DNA of 12,861 nucleotides, from the NCBI GenBank assembly GCA_035491935.1, contig DATJJW010000291.1:1-12861 (forward strand), given 5' to 3'. Below the pieces are notes generated by a model. It did no database searches, had not been told where the DNA came from, and worked only from the letters and a program-made list of their open reading frames with translations. This DNA is from DATJJW01 sp035491935 (GTDB lineage Bacteria > Pseudomonadota > Alphaproteobacteria > ATCC43930 > CGMCC-115725). This document shows, one piece after another, positions 6,180 to 12,320 of this stretch (the stretch's first letter is position 1; every line of letters begins with the position of its first letter). A program made the position numbers and the translations under genes.

Positions 6180-7067
6180 ATGAGTTCGTCGGTCTTCTCC
6201 GAGATCGTTATTCCCGATACGTTGCGTGTGGGCAACGGTTTCCAAGCCGCACAGCTCCGCAACAACCGATTCGATGGTCTAATCGACCCGATCATCCTGA
6301 TCGATTACTTTGCCTTGTCGGCAACACAGGAGCCCTATCCCTACGCTGGCCTGTCGGCGCTGACCTACCTGTTCGAGGATTCGAGCCCGGCGCGCTATGT
6401 CGAGGGCGGCGAGTCCCAGACCTGTGGGCTGATTGGTGCGGGCGACCTCTACTGGTTGCTGGCCGGCATGGGCACGCTGCATGGCGAATATCCGCAAGGC
6501 GATGGCGTGGTGCGTGGCTTGCGCGTCTTCGTCGACCTGCCGACGGCGCACAAGCTCGACGCGCCGGCCGGTTATCATGTGCCATCCGCCGCCATGCCGG
6601 TGATCCAGCGCGAGGGGTTGCATGTGCGGGTCATTGCCGGGCAAAGCAAGAATGTCAGCGCCAGTGCGGTCCTGCCGCAGCCATTCACCATGCTGGATTG
6701 CCGCATGGGTGCCCAAGTGCGTTTCGCGCATCCGATGCCGGCCGATTGGAATGCGGTGGTCTATCTGATTGGCGGCGGCCCGCTGATCGTTTCGGCGCTG
6801 GGCAAGACGCGGCGGTTGGATGCGGGGCGGGCCTTGGCCGTCGGCACACATGGCGGGGCCACCTCGCTGGTGCTGTCGTCGGAGGCTATCGACGCCCATG
6901 TGGTGGTGGTCGCCTTGCCGGCGACCGCGGAGGCGCTGGCCTTGATGAACGAGGGCAGTGGAAAAGAGGGGTGTGGAAAAGAGGGATGTGGGGAAGAAGG
7001 CGATGGGGGCGTCGCCTTCGACGAGGATCCGACCTGGCTCACCAATCGTGTCACGGTGGTGCGATAG
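6180..7067 (+). CDS. Pirin-family cupin protein with altered metal site
   Basis: 295 residues, a bicupin of pirin length. The family fold is seen in LIDPIILIDYFAL (35-45), LTYLFED, GAGDLYWLLAGMGTLHGEYP (86-105) and a second cupin half from about 165. Canonical pirins hold Fe with HxH plus H/E (human His56, His58, His101 and Glu103). Here the HPHRGFETV-like segment reads PYPYAGLSA, so both first His are Tyr53 and Tyr55, while His101 and Glu103 remain. Quercetinase-type activity or normal iron binding is therefore doubtful. Residues 260-275 are Gly/Lys/Glu/Cys repeats encoded by a tandem DNA repeat. The ATG at 6180 begins right before the family's usual N-terminus; an in-frame ATG at 6090 would add 30 unrelated residues. 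Neither start has a strong ribosome site. It is divergent from LysR, which probably controls it. Confidence 0.85.
   Translation: MSSSVFSEIVIPDTLRVGNGFQAAQLRNNRFDGLIDPIILIDYFALSATQEPYPYAGLSALTYLFEDSSPARYVEGGESQTCGLIGAGDLYWLLAGMGTLHGEYPQGDGVVRGLRVFVDLPTAHKLDAPAGYHVPSAAMPVIQREGLHVRVIAGQSKNVSASAVLPQPFTMLDCRMGAQVRFAHPMPADWNAVVYLIGGGPLIVSALGKTRRLDAGRALAVGTHGGATSLVLSSEAIDAHVVVVALPATAEALALMNEGSGKEGCGKEGCGEEGDGGVAFDEDPTWLTNRVTVVR
6960..7004 (+). repeat. 15-bp tandem repeat inside the pirin gene
   Basis: Two almost identical 15-base units (GGAAAAGAGGGGTGT and GGAAAAGAGGGATGT, one difference) are followed by a third degraded unit (6990-7004). They encode GKEGC, GKEGC, then GEEGD. The unit is a multiple of three, so slippage changes protein length without breaking the frame. 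Purine-rich AAAAGAGG is unlike the surrounding GC-rich codons. Confidence 0.85.
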
Positions 7068-7109
7068 GAAAGATGTTCGTCCATTGACTTACCTTTTTTT
7101 CATAGAGGA

Positions 7110-7132
7110 CCGGTACCGATAGTCGGTATCGG
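7110..7132. promoter_or_regulatory. 23-bp near-perfect palindrome upstream of the SDR, putative operator
   Basis: Arms CCGGTACCGA (7110-7119) and TCGGTATCGG (7123-7132) are complementary at 9 of 10 positions around TAG; the core TACCGA-TAG-TCGGTA is perfect. It lies 48 bases before the SDR ATG. No T-run follows on either strand, so it is not an intrinsic terminator of the pirin gene. Size and symmetry suggest a TetR- or GntR-like binding site, but no such regulator is adjacent. Confidence 0.45.
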
Positions 7133-7180
7133 AACACGCGTGCCGGCAGAACCGGCAGGCCTGTCAGTTAGGGGTCTGAC

Positions 7181-8002
7181 ATGACGTCGCTCTTCGGTAA
7201 GACAGCCATCATCACCGGTGCCGCCAATGGCTTGGGACGGGTCATCGCCCAGCGCCTGGCGCGCGACGGCGCCTATATCGTGCTGGCCCATGATGACGAG
7301 ACCAAATCTGCCGACGCAGCGGTCCGGGCCATCAGCGCCGAGGGCGGCTGGGCCATCGCGATAAATGCCGATCTTCGGCACCCGGAGGCGATCGCCAAGC
7401 TGTTCGCCCAGGCCGAACAGCGTCTGGGCGCCGGCATCGACATCGCGGTCGCCGCTTCCGAAAGCTTCATGTTTCGCCCCCTGGTCGACATGAGCGATCA
7501 GGATTTCGAGCAGATCCTGTGCGACAATTTGTTCGGCGCCTTCTATGTCATGCGCGAGGCGGCGCGGCGGGTGAATGATGGCGGCCGCATCCTGGCGGTT
7601 TCGCACGACACCGACAATTCGCCGACCGGTACCGCAGCTTTCGCCGCGGCCAAGGGCGGCATCGACCAGATGGTGCGGGTGCTGGCCCGCGAGGTCGGCT
7701 GGCGCGGCATCACCGTCAATGGCCTGGCCGCTCGCCAGGAAGACCGCGCGGCCGCCAATCGCGCCCAGGCGCTGGGCTTGACCGGCATCGACGTCAATCA
7801 ACGCCCTATCTTCATCGAGCGCCGCCGCTTCCCGCGCGACCTGGTCGGCATCGCGAGCCTATTGGCTTCGGATGACGGCCAACTGATCACCGGCCAGGTG
7901 CTGGGCGTCACCGCCGATCTGCGCGGTCTGATGGAAGCGGCTGGCATGCCGCAGCAGCCCGCCATGCTTGCCGGTCAGACGGCGATGTTCACCGGCCTGT
8001 AG
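7181..8002 (+). CDS. Degenerate SDR-family protein lacking catalytic Tyr
   Basis: 273 residues with a clear Rossmann SDR fold: TGAANGLG at 12-19, an NADL segment at 62-65, Asn116 in CDNLFGAFYVM, and RILAVSHDT. The active site is changed. Ser141 and Lys158 are in place, but the Tyr position (13 after Ser, 4 before Lys) is Phe154 in AAFAAAKGG. The usual NNAG reads AASE (91-94), the PG after the active site is lost (NGLAAR, 180-185), and the late DGG reads TAD. The N-terminal cofactor site is intact, so it may bind NAD(P) without ordinary dehydrogenase chemistry, or do unusual chemistry. GGGG lies about 7 bases before the ATG. It probably has its own promoter region (7068-7180). Its job is unknown. 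Confidence 0.85.
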   Translation: MTSLFGKTAIITGAANGLGRVIAQRLARDGAYIVLAHDDETKSADAAVRAISAEGGWAIAINADLRHPEAIAKLFAQAEQRLGAGIDIAVAASESFMFRPLVDMSDQDFEQILCDNLFGAFYVMREAARRVNDGGRILAVSHDTDNSPTGTAAFAAAKGGIDQMVRVLAREVGWRGITVNGLAARQEDRAAANRAQALGLTGIDVNQRPIFIERRRFPRDLVGIASLLASDDGQLITGQVLGVTADLRGLMEAAGMPQQPAMLAGQTAMFTGL

Positions 8003-8016
8003 TCAATCGGTGACGG

Positions 8017-8040
8017 GCCGGATTGCTCAGTCCGGCAATC
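8017..8040. terminator. Overlapping hairpins between convergent SDR and LpxR-like genes
   Basis: GCCGGA (8017-8022) pairs with TCCGGC (8031-8036), followed by AATCTTT. Overlapping it, GATTGC (8021-8026) pairs with GCAATC (8035-8040). The two stems cannot form together. The position in a 45-base gap between convergent genes suits a weak bidirectional terminator, but the T-run is short. Confidence 0.35.
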
Positions 8041-8047
8041 TTTCCGC

Positions 8048-9139
8048 CTACCATGAATAGGTGACCGCGATCGCGCCGAGCACGTCTTGGCCATGCTGGC
8101 CGGGAAAGCTCTGGCTTTGGCGCGAGGCGCTCAAATCCAGGCGCCAGCCGGCGGTCTGATAGACCGACAACCCGACCAGTACGCTGCCGACCAAGGTCTT
8201 GTGGCCGATGCTGGAGCTGTGGCGGAAATTGTTGCCGTCGAGGAAGATGTTCTTGCCGACGACGCGGCCGCCGACACCGGCGAAGAAATAGTAGCCCCAT
8301 GTGTCGTTGGCGTATTGCGTGTCGAAATAATCGGTGCCGGAGATGCCGGGGCTGATGAAGTTGGGGCCGTAATCGACCTTGAGGTTGTGGCCAATGCGGA
8401 CGACTGCCGAAGCCTCGCCATAATCATAGATATTGCCGATCGTGGCGCCAGTCTCGGGCACGATGTCGACGCCGTCGGCACCGTTGCCGATCACCGGTAC
8501 CCGCCAATGCCGGTCATAGATCAGCACCAGCCCGGGCTCGTTCTGGATCTGGCGGTTCCAGCCGTTGAAGTGCGCGGCGCCGATCAGGGAGTGGTAGTCG
8601 TTCTGCACCGGACCGCCCAGCGCCACCGGGCCGACGGCGCCCAACTGGATGCCGACATGGTCGAGATGCTGGCCGCCCGTGTCCTGCAGCAGGTTGGCCC
8701 CGACATAGAGCCAGCCGGCATAGGGCTCGTCATCGGCGGGCGGCGGATTGGCGTGGCTTTTCGGCGTATAGATGTTCTGGCCGAACTCCAGCGAATATTT
8801 GCGCGAGATGTGCTGGCCGCCGCCATTGCCGAAGAATGGCCCGAAGGACAGCCAGTCGAAAGGCTCGTCCCATTTGCTGCCAGGCTTGATGTCGGGCCCG
8901 AGATAGTCGAGCCGCAGGCCTTGGGTGAAGTGCTTGTCGCTATAGAAGGGCAGCGAATCATTTTCTTCGAGCACGGTGAAACGCTCGCGCTGATCGGCCA
9001 GCGCCAGCTGCGGCGCCTGGGTCAGCAGGATGAAGGCCAAGGCTGTCGGGAATGCCCAGCGTCGAACTGTCGGATGCCGAGTTTTTGGGGAGATGGACAA
9101 GTCCGTGTACCTGCGAAGAGAGCGTGGTTCTACGAACAC
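8048..9139 (-). CDS. LpxR-like outer-membrane lipid A deacylase
   Basis: LpxR removes the 3'-acyloxyacyl group of lipid A at the outer membrane. A signal peptide is visible: basic HPTVRRW, hydrophobic AFPTALAFILL, and cleavage probably after ALA (46-48). The mature part of about 315 residues shows the family marks: LEENDSL with Asn60-Asp61, YSDKHFTQGLRLDY, DDEPYAGWLYVG (136-147), and NDYHSLIGAAHFNGWNRQIQNE with His183 and Glu201 near the expected catalytic histidine. It ends in aromatic Trp, as beta-barrels do. Start is uncertain: the GTG at 9139 gives a 30-residue n-region and has no ribosome site, while a TTG at 9100 with AGG upstream would give a more normal signal peptide. It follows the aldo/keto reductase by 46 bases and may be co-transcribed. 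Family call is sound; lipid A as substrate is by analogy. Confidence 0.85.
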   Translation of the reverse strand: MFVEPRSLRRYTDLSISPKTRHPTVRRWAFPTALAFILLTQAPQLALADQRERFTVLEENDSLPFYSDKHFTQGLRLDYLGPDIKPGSKWDEPFDWLSFGPFFGNGGGQHISRKYSLEFGQNIYTPKSHANPPPADDEPYAGWLYVGANLLQDTGGQHLDHVGIQLGAVGPVALGGPVQNDYHSLIGAAHFNGWNRQIQNEPGLVLIYDRHWRVPVIGNGADGVDIVPETGATIGNIYDYGEASAVVRIGHNLKVDYGPNFISPGISGTDYFDTQYANDTWGYYFFAGVGGRVVGKNIFLDGNNFRHSSSIGHKTLVGSVLVGLSVYQTAGWRLDLSASRQSQSFPGQHGQDVLGAIAVTYSW

Positions 9140-9185
9140 GGGGCCGTACGCGGCGGTTCCGTGCTTTTCCGGCTTCGAGAGTTCG

Positions 9186-10178
9186 TCAAGCGGCCTTGCC
9201 GCGTGGGGGTGCCATGAATTCGGGTCCGACCGGATCCTTGATCGTCCGGGCCAGGATGGAGTCGATCGTGGCCATATCTTCGGCGCTCAACACCCAGCCC
9301 CGCGCCTCGTCGATGGCGTCCAGTTGCTCCGGGCGGCGTGCGCCCCACAACGCGACGGTACGGCCGCGATCGAGCACCCAGCGCACCGCCAGCGCCAGGA
9401 CCGACCTGTCATGCCGCTCGCGCGCGAAGGCCGCGAGCTGGGCCACCGCCTCCAGATATTGGTTCCGGCGCGGCATCTGGAATTTGGGATCGCTGTTGCG
9501 CAGATCATCGCCGTCGAAGGTCGTGTCGGCGCTCATGCGCCCGGACAGCAGGCCGCGGCACAGCGGACCATAGGCCAGCACCGCCAGCCCCTTGGCTTTG
9601 GCATAGGGCAGCACGTCCTTCTCGATGCCGCGTTCGAACAGATTAAAGGGCGGCTGCACCGTGTGCAGCGGGGCCACGGCCTGGAAGCGCTGCATCTCCG
9701 GCACGGTGAAATTGCTGACGCCGATCATGCGGATCTTGCCGGCTGCCAAGAGATCGACCAATGCCCCGGCCGTCTCCTCGATGGCGATTGCCTCGTCCGG
9801 CCAATGCACCTGATAGAGATCGATGCGGTCGGTCTTGAGCCGGCGCAGGCTGTCCTCGACCTCCTGCCGGATACGGGTGGGGGAGGCGTTGCGCCAGATC
9901 TTGCCGCCGCGCCATTCCAGCCCCAGCTTGGTCGCGACCAGCACCTTGTCGCGCAACGATGATTGCGCCAGCGCCTTGCCGATGACCTCTTCGCTCCGGC
10001 CAAAGCCATAGACCGGGGCAGTATCGATCATGGTGACGCCTCGCTCCACGGCGCTTTGGACCGTGGCAATGGCCTGCCGCTCGTCGGTGCCGCCCCACAT
10101 CGAGCCGCCGATCGCCCAGGTGCCGAGCGCGATTCGCGGCGCAAAGATGCCGGTTTCGGCGATCTGCATGGTTTCCAT
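9186..10178 (-). CDS. Aldo/keto reductase
   Basis: 330 residues, a full-length NADPH-dependent (beta/alpha)8 aldo/keto reductase. The catalytic tetrad is visible: Asp52 and Tyr57 in MIDTAPVYGFGRSEEVIGKAL, Lys84 in VATKLG, and His125 in YQVHWPD. VSNF and the C-terminal region VALWGARRPEQLD match the cofactor-binding part of YajO/Tas-like bacterial members. I chose the ATG at 10178 because GGAGG lies 5 bases upstream; the ATG at 10169 lacks a spaced site and the TTG at 10196 adds six residues upstream of that GGAGG. The gene is transcribed away from the CNT transporter across a 164-base gap and toward the LpxR-like gene. The substrate is unknown. Confidence 0.94.
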   Translation of the reverse strand: METMQIAETGIFAPRIALGTWAIGGSMWGGTDERQAIATVQSAVERGVTMIDTAPVYGFGRSEEVIGKALAQSSLRDKVLVATKLGLEWRGGKIWRNASPTRIRQEVEDSLRRLKTDRIDLYQVHWPDEAIAIEETAGALVDLLAAGKIRMIGVSNFTVPEMQRFQAVAPLHTVQPPFNLFERGIEKDVLPYAKAKGLAVLAYGPLCRGLLSGRMSADTTFDGDDLRNSDPKFQMPRRNQYLEAVAQLAAFARERHDRSVLALAVRWVLDRGRTVALWGARRPEQLDAIDEARGWVLSAEDMATIDSILARTIKDPVGPEFMAPPRGKAA

Positions 10179-10342
10179 GACATCCTCCGCTAGCAAGAAT
10201 CCGCCGTTTTCCGGGGGGACGGGGCGAGAAGCGTGGGTTTTCGAGAGCAGCGCCGGAGGTCACCGGCTTTTCCCTTGGCAGTCGTGTCTTCCGTCCTGAA
10301 CAATCCCCGAGCGGGCGACTGGTTGCGGGGGCGAGGGTGATG

Positions 10343-11602
10343 ATGCGGGGGGTGATCGGCATGGCGCTGCTGCTGGCGCTGTCCTGGGCCTGTGGTCGGG
10401 TCTGGGGCGAGCGCGGCGTGCGTGTGCCCTGGCGCGTCGTGCTGTCGGGGCTGGTGCTGCAACTGGCATTGGCCCTGCTCCTGCTGAAGCTGCCAGGCAC
10501 GGCAACGGCCTTCCTCGTCCTCAACCGTGGCGTCGATGCGCTGCAGGCGGCCAGCGATGCCGGCACGTCGATGGTCTTCGGCTATCTGGGCGGCGCGCCG
10601 GCGCCTTTCGACATCAAGTTTCCGCAGAATGGCTTCATCCTGGCCTTTCGTGCCCTACCGCTGGTGCTGGTCATCAGCGCGCTCTCCACCTTGCTGTTCT
10701 ATTGGGGCGTGCTGCAGCGGGTCGTCGGCGCCATCGCCTTCGTCCTGACCCGCGTCATGGGGCTGGGCGGCGCCTTGGGCCTGGGGGCGGCGACGCATAT
10801 CTTTCTCGGCATGATCGAGGCACCGCTGCTGGTGCGGCCGTATCTGGCGGCCATGGGCCGGGGCGAGCTCTTCGCGCTGATGACCGTCGGCATGGCCGGC
10901 ATCGCCGGCACGATGATGGCCATCTATGCCGCGATATTGGGGCCGGTGCTGCCTGGGGCGCTGGGGCAGATCATCGCCGCCTCGATCATCAGCACGCCGG
11001 CTGGCCTCGCGGTCGCGGCGCTGATGCTGCCCTTTGAGCCAGCCAAATCCGACGGCCCGCCGCCGCGGCTCGATACAGGCACGCCGGTCCATAGCGCCAT
11101 GGAGGCGGTGTTGCGCGGTACCGGTGACGGTATCGTCATGCTGGTCAATATCGCCGCATTGCTCGTCGTCATGGTGGCATTGGTCAGCCTGATCAATGCC
11201 GGGCTGTCCTTGCTGCCGGCGCCCGTTGGCGGTCCCACCCCCAGTCTGCAGGTCTGGCTCGCCTACCTGCTGCGTCCGGTCGTCTGGCTGATGGGCGTGC
11301 CGGCCGACCAGGTGGGGGCGGCGTCGCTGCTGCTTGCGACCAAGACGGTGCTGAACGAGTTCGTGGCCTATCTCGACCTCGCCCATCTGCCGACGGGCAC
11401 GCTGGATGCCCGCTCGGTCCGCATCATGACCTATGCCTTGTGTGGCTTCGCCAACGTCGGCAGCGTCGGGATATTGGTCGGCGGCGTGTCGTCGCTGGTG
11501 CCGGAGCGCCGGGCGGAGGTGGCGACGCTGGGGCTGCGCACCCTATTCTCCGGCACTATCGCCACCTGCCTCAGCGGGGCGCTGGTGGGGATGCTGACGT
11601 AA
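10343..11602 (+). CDS. CNT-family (NupC-like) nucleoside transporter
   Basis: About 419 residues with many hydrophobic helices, the usual size of bacterial concentrative nucleoside transporters, which import nucleosides with H+ or Na+. Marks in order (from 10343): FPQNGFILAFRALPLVL near 93-109, then GMIEAPLLVRPYL (156-168), KTVLNEFVAYLDL (334-346) and CGFANVGSVGI (367-377). The last two contain the Glu/Asn/Ser that contact nucleoside in Vibrio cholerae CNT. In the first motif Gln154-Thr155 of that protein correspond to Met157-Ile158, while Glu159 is kept, so ligand recognition may differ. GTG (10337), ATG (10340) and ATG (10343) are all in frame; GAGGG at 10333-10337 fits 10343 best. It converges on TetR with a 15-base gap. 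Confidence 0.9.
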   Translation: MRGVIGMALLLALSWACGRVWGERGVRVPWRVVLSGLVLQLALALLLLKLPGTATAFLVLNRGVDALQAASDAGTSMVFGYLGGAPAPFDIKFPQNGFILAFRALPLVLVISALSTLLFYWGVLQRVVGAIAFVLTRVMGLGGALGLGAATHIFLGMIEAPLLVRPYLAAMGRGELFALMTVGMAGIAGTMMAIYAAILGPVLPGALGQIIAASIISTPAGLAVAALMLPFEPAKSDGPPPRLDTGTPVHSAMEAVLRGTGDGIVMLVNIAALLVVMVALVSLINAGLSLLPAPVGGPTPSLQVWLAYLLRPVVWLMGVPADQVGAASLLLATKTVLNEFVAYLDLAHLPTGTLDARSVRIMTYALCGFANVGSVGILVGGVSSLVPERRAEVATLGLRTLFSGTIATCLSGALVGMLT

Positions 11603-11617
11603 GGGCCGGCAGCCCGT

Positions 11618-12202
11618 TCACCGCGAGGGCCAGGCGGTCAGCGCCACTTCGACCACGCCATAGAGCGCTTCGCGGCTGACGCCCGAGGCCGCCTGTACCG
11701 CCATGCCGTTGGCGACGGCGGTGATGAAGAGGGCGAGCTTGGCGGTATCGGTGCTATCCGGCAGGTCGCCCTCGGCGCGGGCCTTCTCCAGCCTCTCGCG
11801 CAGCGCGATCCGGCTCTGCTCGCGTCGGCGGATCAGTTCGCGACGGATCGGATCGCCTTCCTCCGAGCAGACGAGTGCGCCGTTGAGTGCCATGCAGCCG
11901 CCCGGGCTATCGCATTCGGTCTGGGCGTCCGCGAGGCCGTAGAGCAGTCGCTCGATCGCCTCGCGTACCGTCGCCGCCGCCAGCGCATCAGTGACGAAGC
12001 CCAGATGGCTGGCGCCGTAGCGGTCGAGGGCACGGCGGAACAGCTCCTCCTTGCTGCCATAAGCGCTGTAGAGGCTGGGGCGGGTGATGCCCATGGCCTC
12101 GGTCAGGTCGGTGAGCGAGGTACCTTCGTAACCCTTGCTCCAGAAAACCTTCAGCGCCTTGTCCAGCGCCATGTCGACGCAGAATTCGCGAGGTCGTCCC
12201 AT
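11618..12202 (-). CDS. TetR-family transcriptional regulator
   Basis: 194 residues. The N-terminus MGRPREFCVDMALDKALKVFWSKGYEGTSL leads into the helix-turn-helix TDLTEAMGITRPSLYSAYGSKEELF (31-55), a classical TetR DNA-binding domain. The C-terminal ligand domain has SPGGCMALNGALVCSEE, found in a subfamily that often represses a neighbouring transporter or reductase. Of two adjacent ATGs (12205 and 12202), the second has GAGG at 5 bases and gives the family-typical MGRPRE. The frame runs on to 12337, but that crosses the operator and promoter region and looks unlike protein. It is divergent from the MFS gene with three operator-like sites between, so it most likely represses both and responds to an MFS substrate. 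Confidence 0.93.
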   Translation of the reverse strand: MGRPREFCVDMALDKALKVFWSKGYEGTSLTDLTEAMGITRPSLYSAYGSKEELFRRALDRYGASHLGFVTDALAAATVREAIERLLYGLADAQTECDSPGGCMALNGALVCSEEGDPIRRELIRRREQSRIALRERLEKARAEGDLPDSTDTAKLALFITAVANGMAVQAASGVSREALYGVVEVALTAWPSR

Positions 12203-12219
12203 CATGCCCTCAAAATCGC

Positions 12220-12292
12220 TACCACTCGGTACATAACACGCTTGACACGGCGCGTCATCAACTATACCAAACGATATAGTACCAGTTGGTAT
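12220..12292. promoter_or_regulatory. Three TACC-N4-GGTA operator-like sites in the TetR/MFS divergent region
   Basis: TACCACTCGGTA (12220-12231) and TACCAGTTGGTA (12280-12291) share the form TACC-A-S-T-Y-GGTA and lie exactly 60 bases apart. A weaker copy, TACCAAACGATA (12265-12276), sits 15 bases before the second. Another dyad, ACTATA-N8-TATAGT (12261-12280), overlaps. A TTGACA at 12242-12247, with TATACC 15 bases later, could be the MFS promoter; the latter box lies within the operator. The first site falls in the leader of the TetR gene. The layout suits TetR repressing itself and the MFS gene. Confidence 0.6.
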
Positions 12293-12309
12293 GAAATGTT
12301 GTGGGCGAT

Positions 12310-12316
12310 AGGAGGG
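12310..12316 (+). promoter_or_regulatory. Ribosome binding site AGGAGGG deciding the MFS start
   Basis: A near-ideal Shine-Dalgarno sequence lies 4-5 bases before ATG 12321. It fixes a start that gives the MFS protein an unusually long cytoplasmic N-terminus. Confidence 0.8.
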
Positions 12317-12320
12317 TCTG

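Noticed and set aside
7094..7100. Run of seven T after the pirin gene, as a possible intrinsic terminator
   Set aside because: No GC-rich stem directly precedes it; the palindrome lies downstream of the T-run, the wrong order on the plus strand.
8087..9217. 376-residue plus-strand open frame opposite the LpxR-like gene
   Set aside because: Rich in Ala/Val/Asp with no family signature; the minus frame has a signal peptide, LpxR motifs and a terminal Trp.
9030..9962. 310-residue plus-strand open frame across the LpxR-like/AKR junction
   Set aside because: It overlaps the aldo/keto reductase, whose full catalytic tetrad is on the minus strand; no domain is seen in the plus frame.
11603..11615. 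Small GGGC/GCCC hairpin between the CNT and TetR stops
   Set aside because: Only a 4-bp stem and no T-run on either strand; likely chance in GC-rich DNA.
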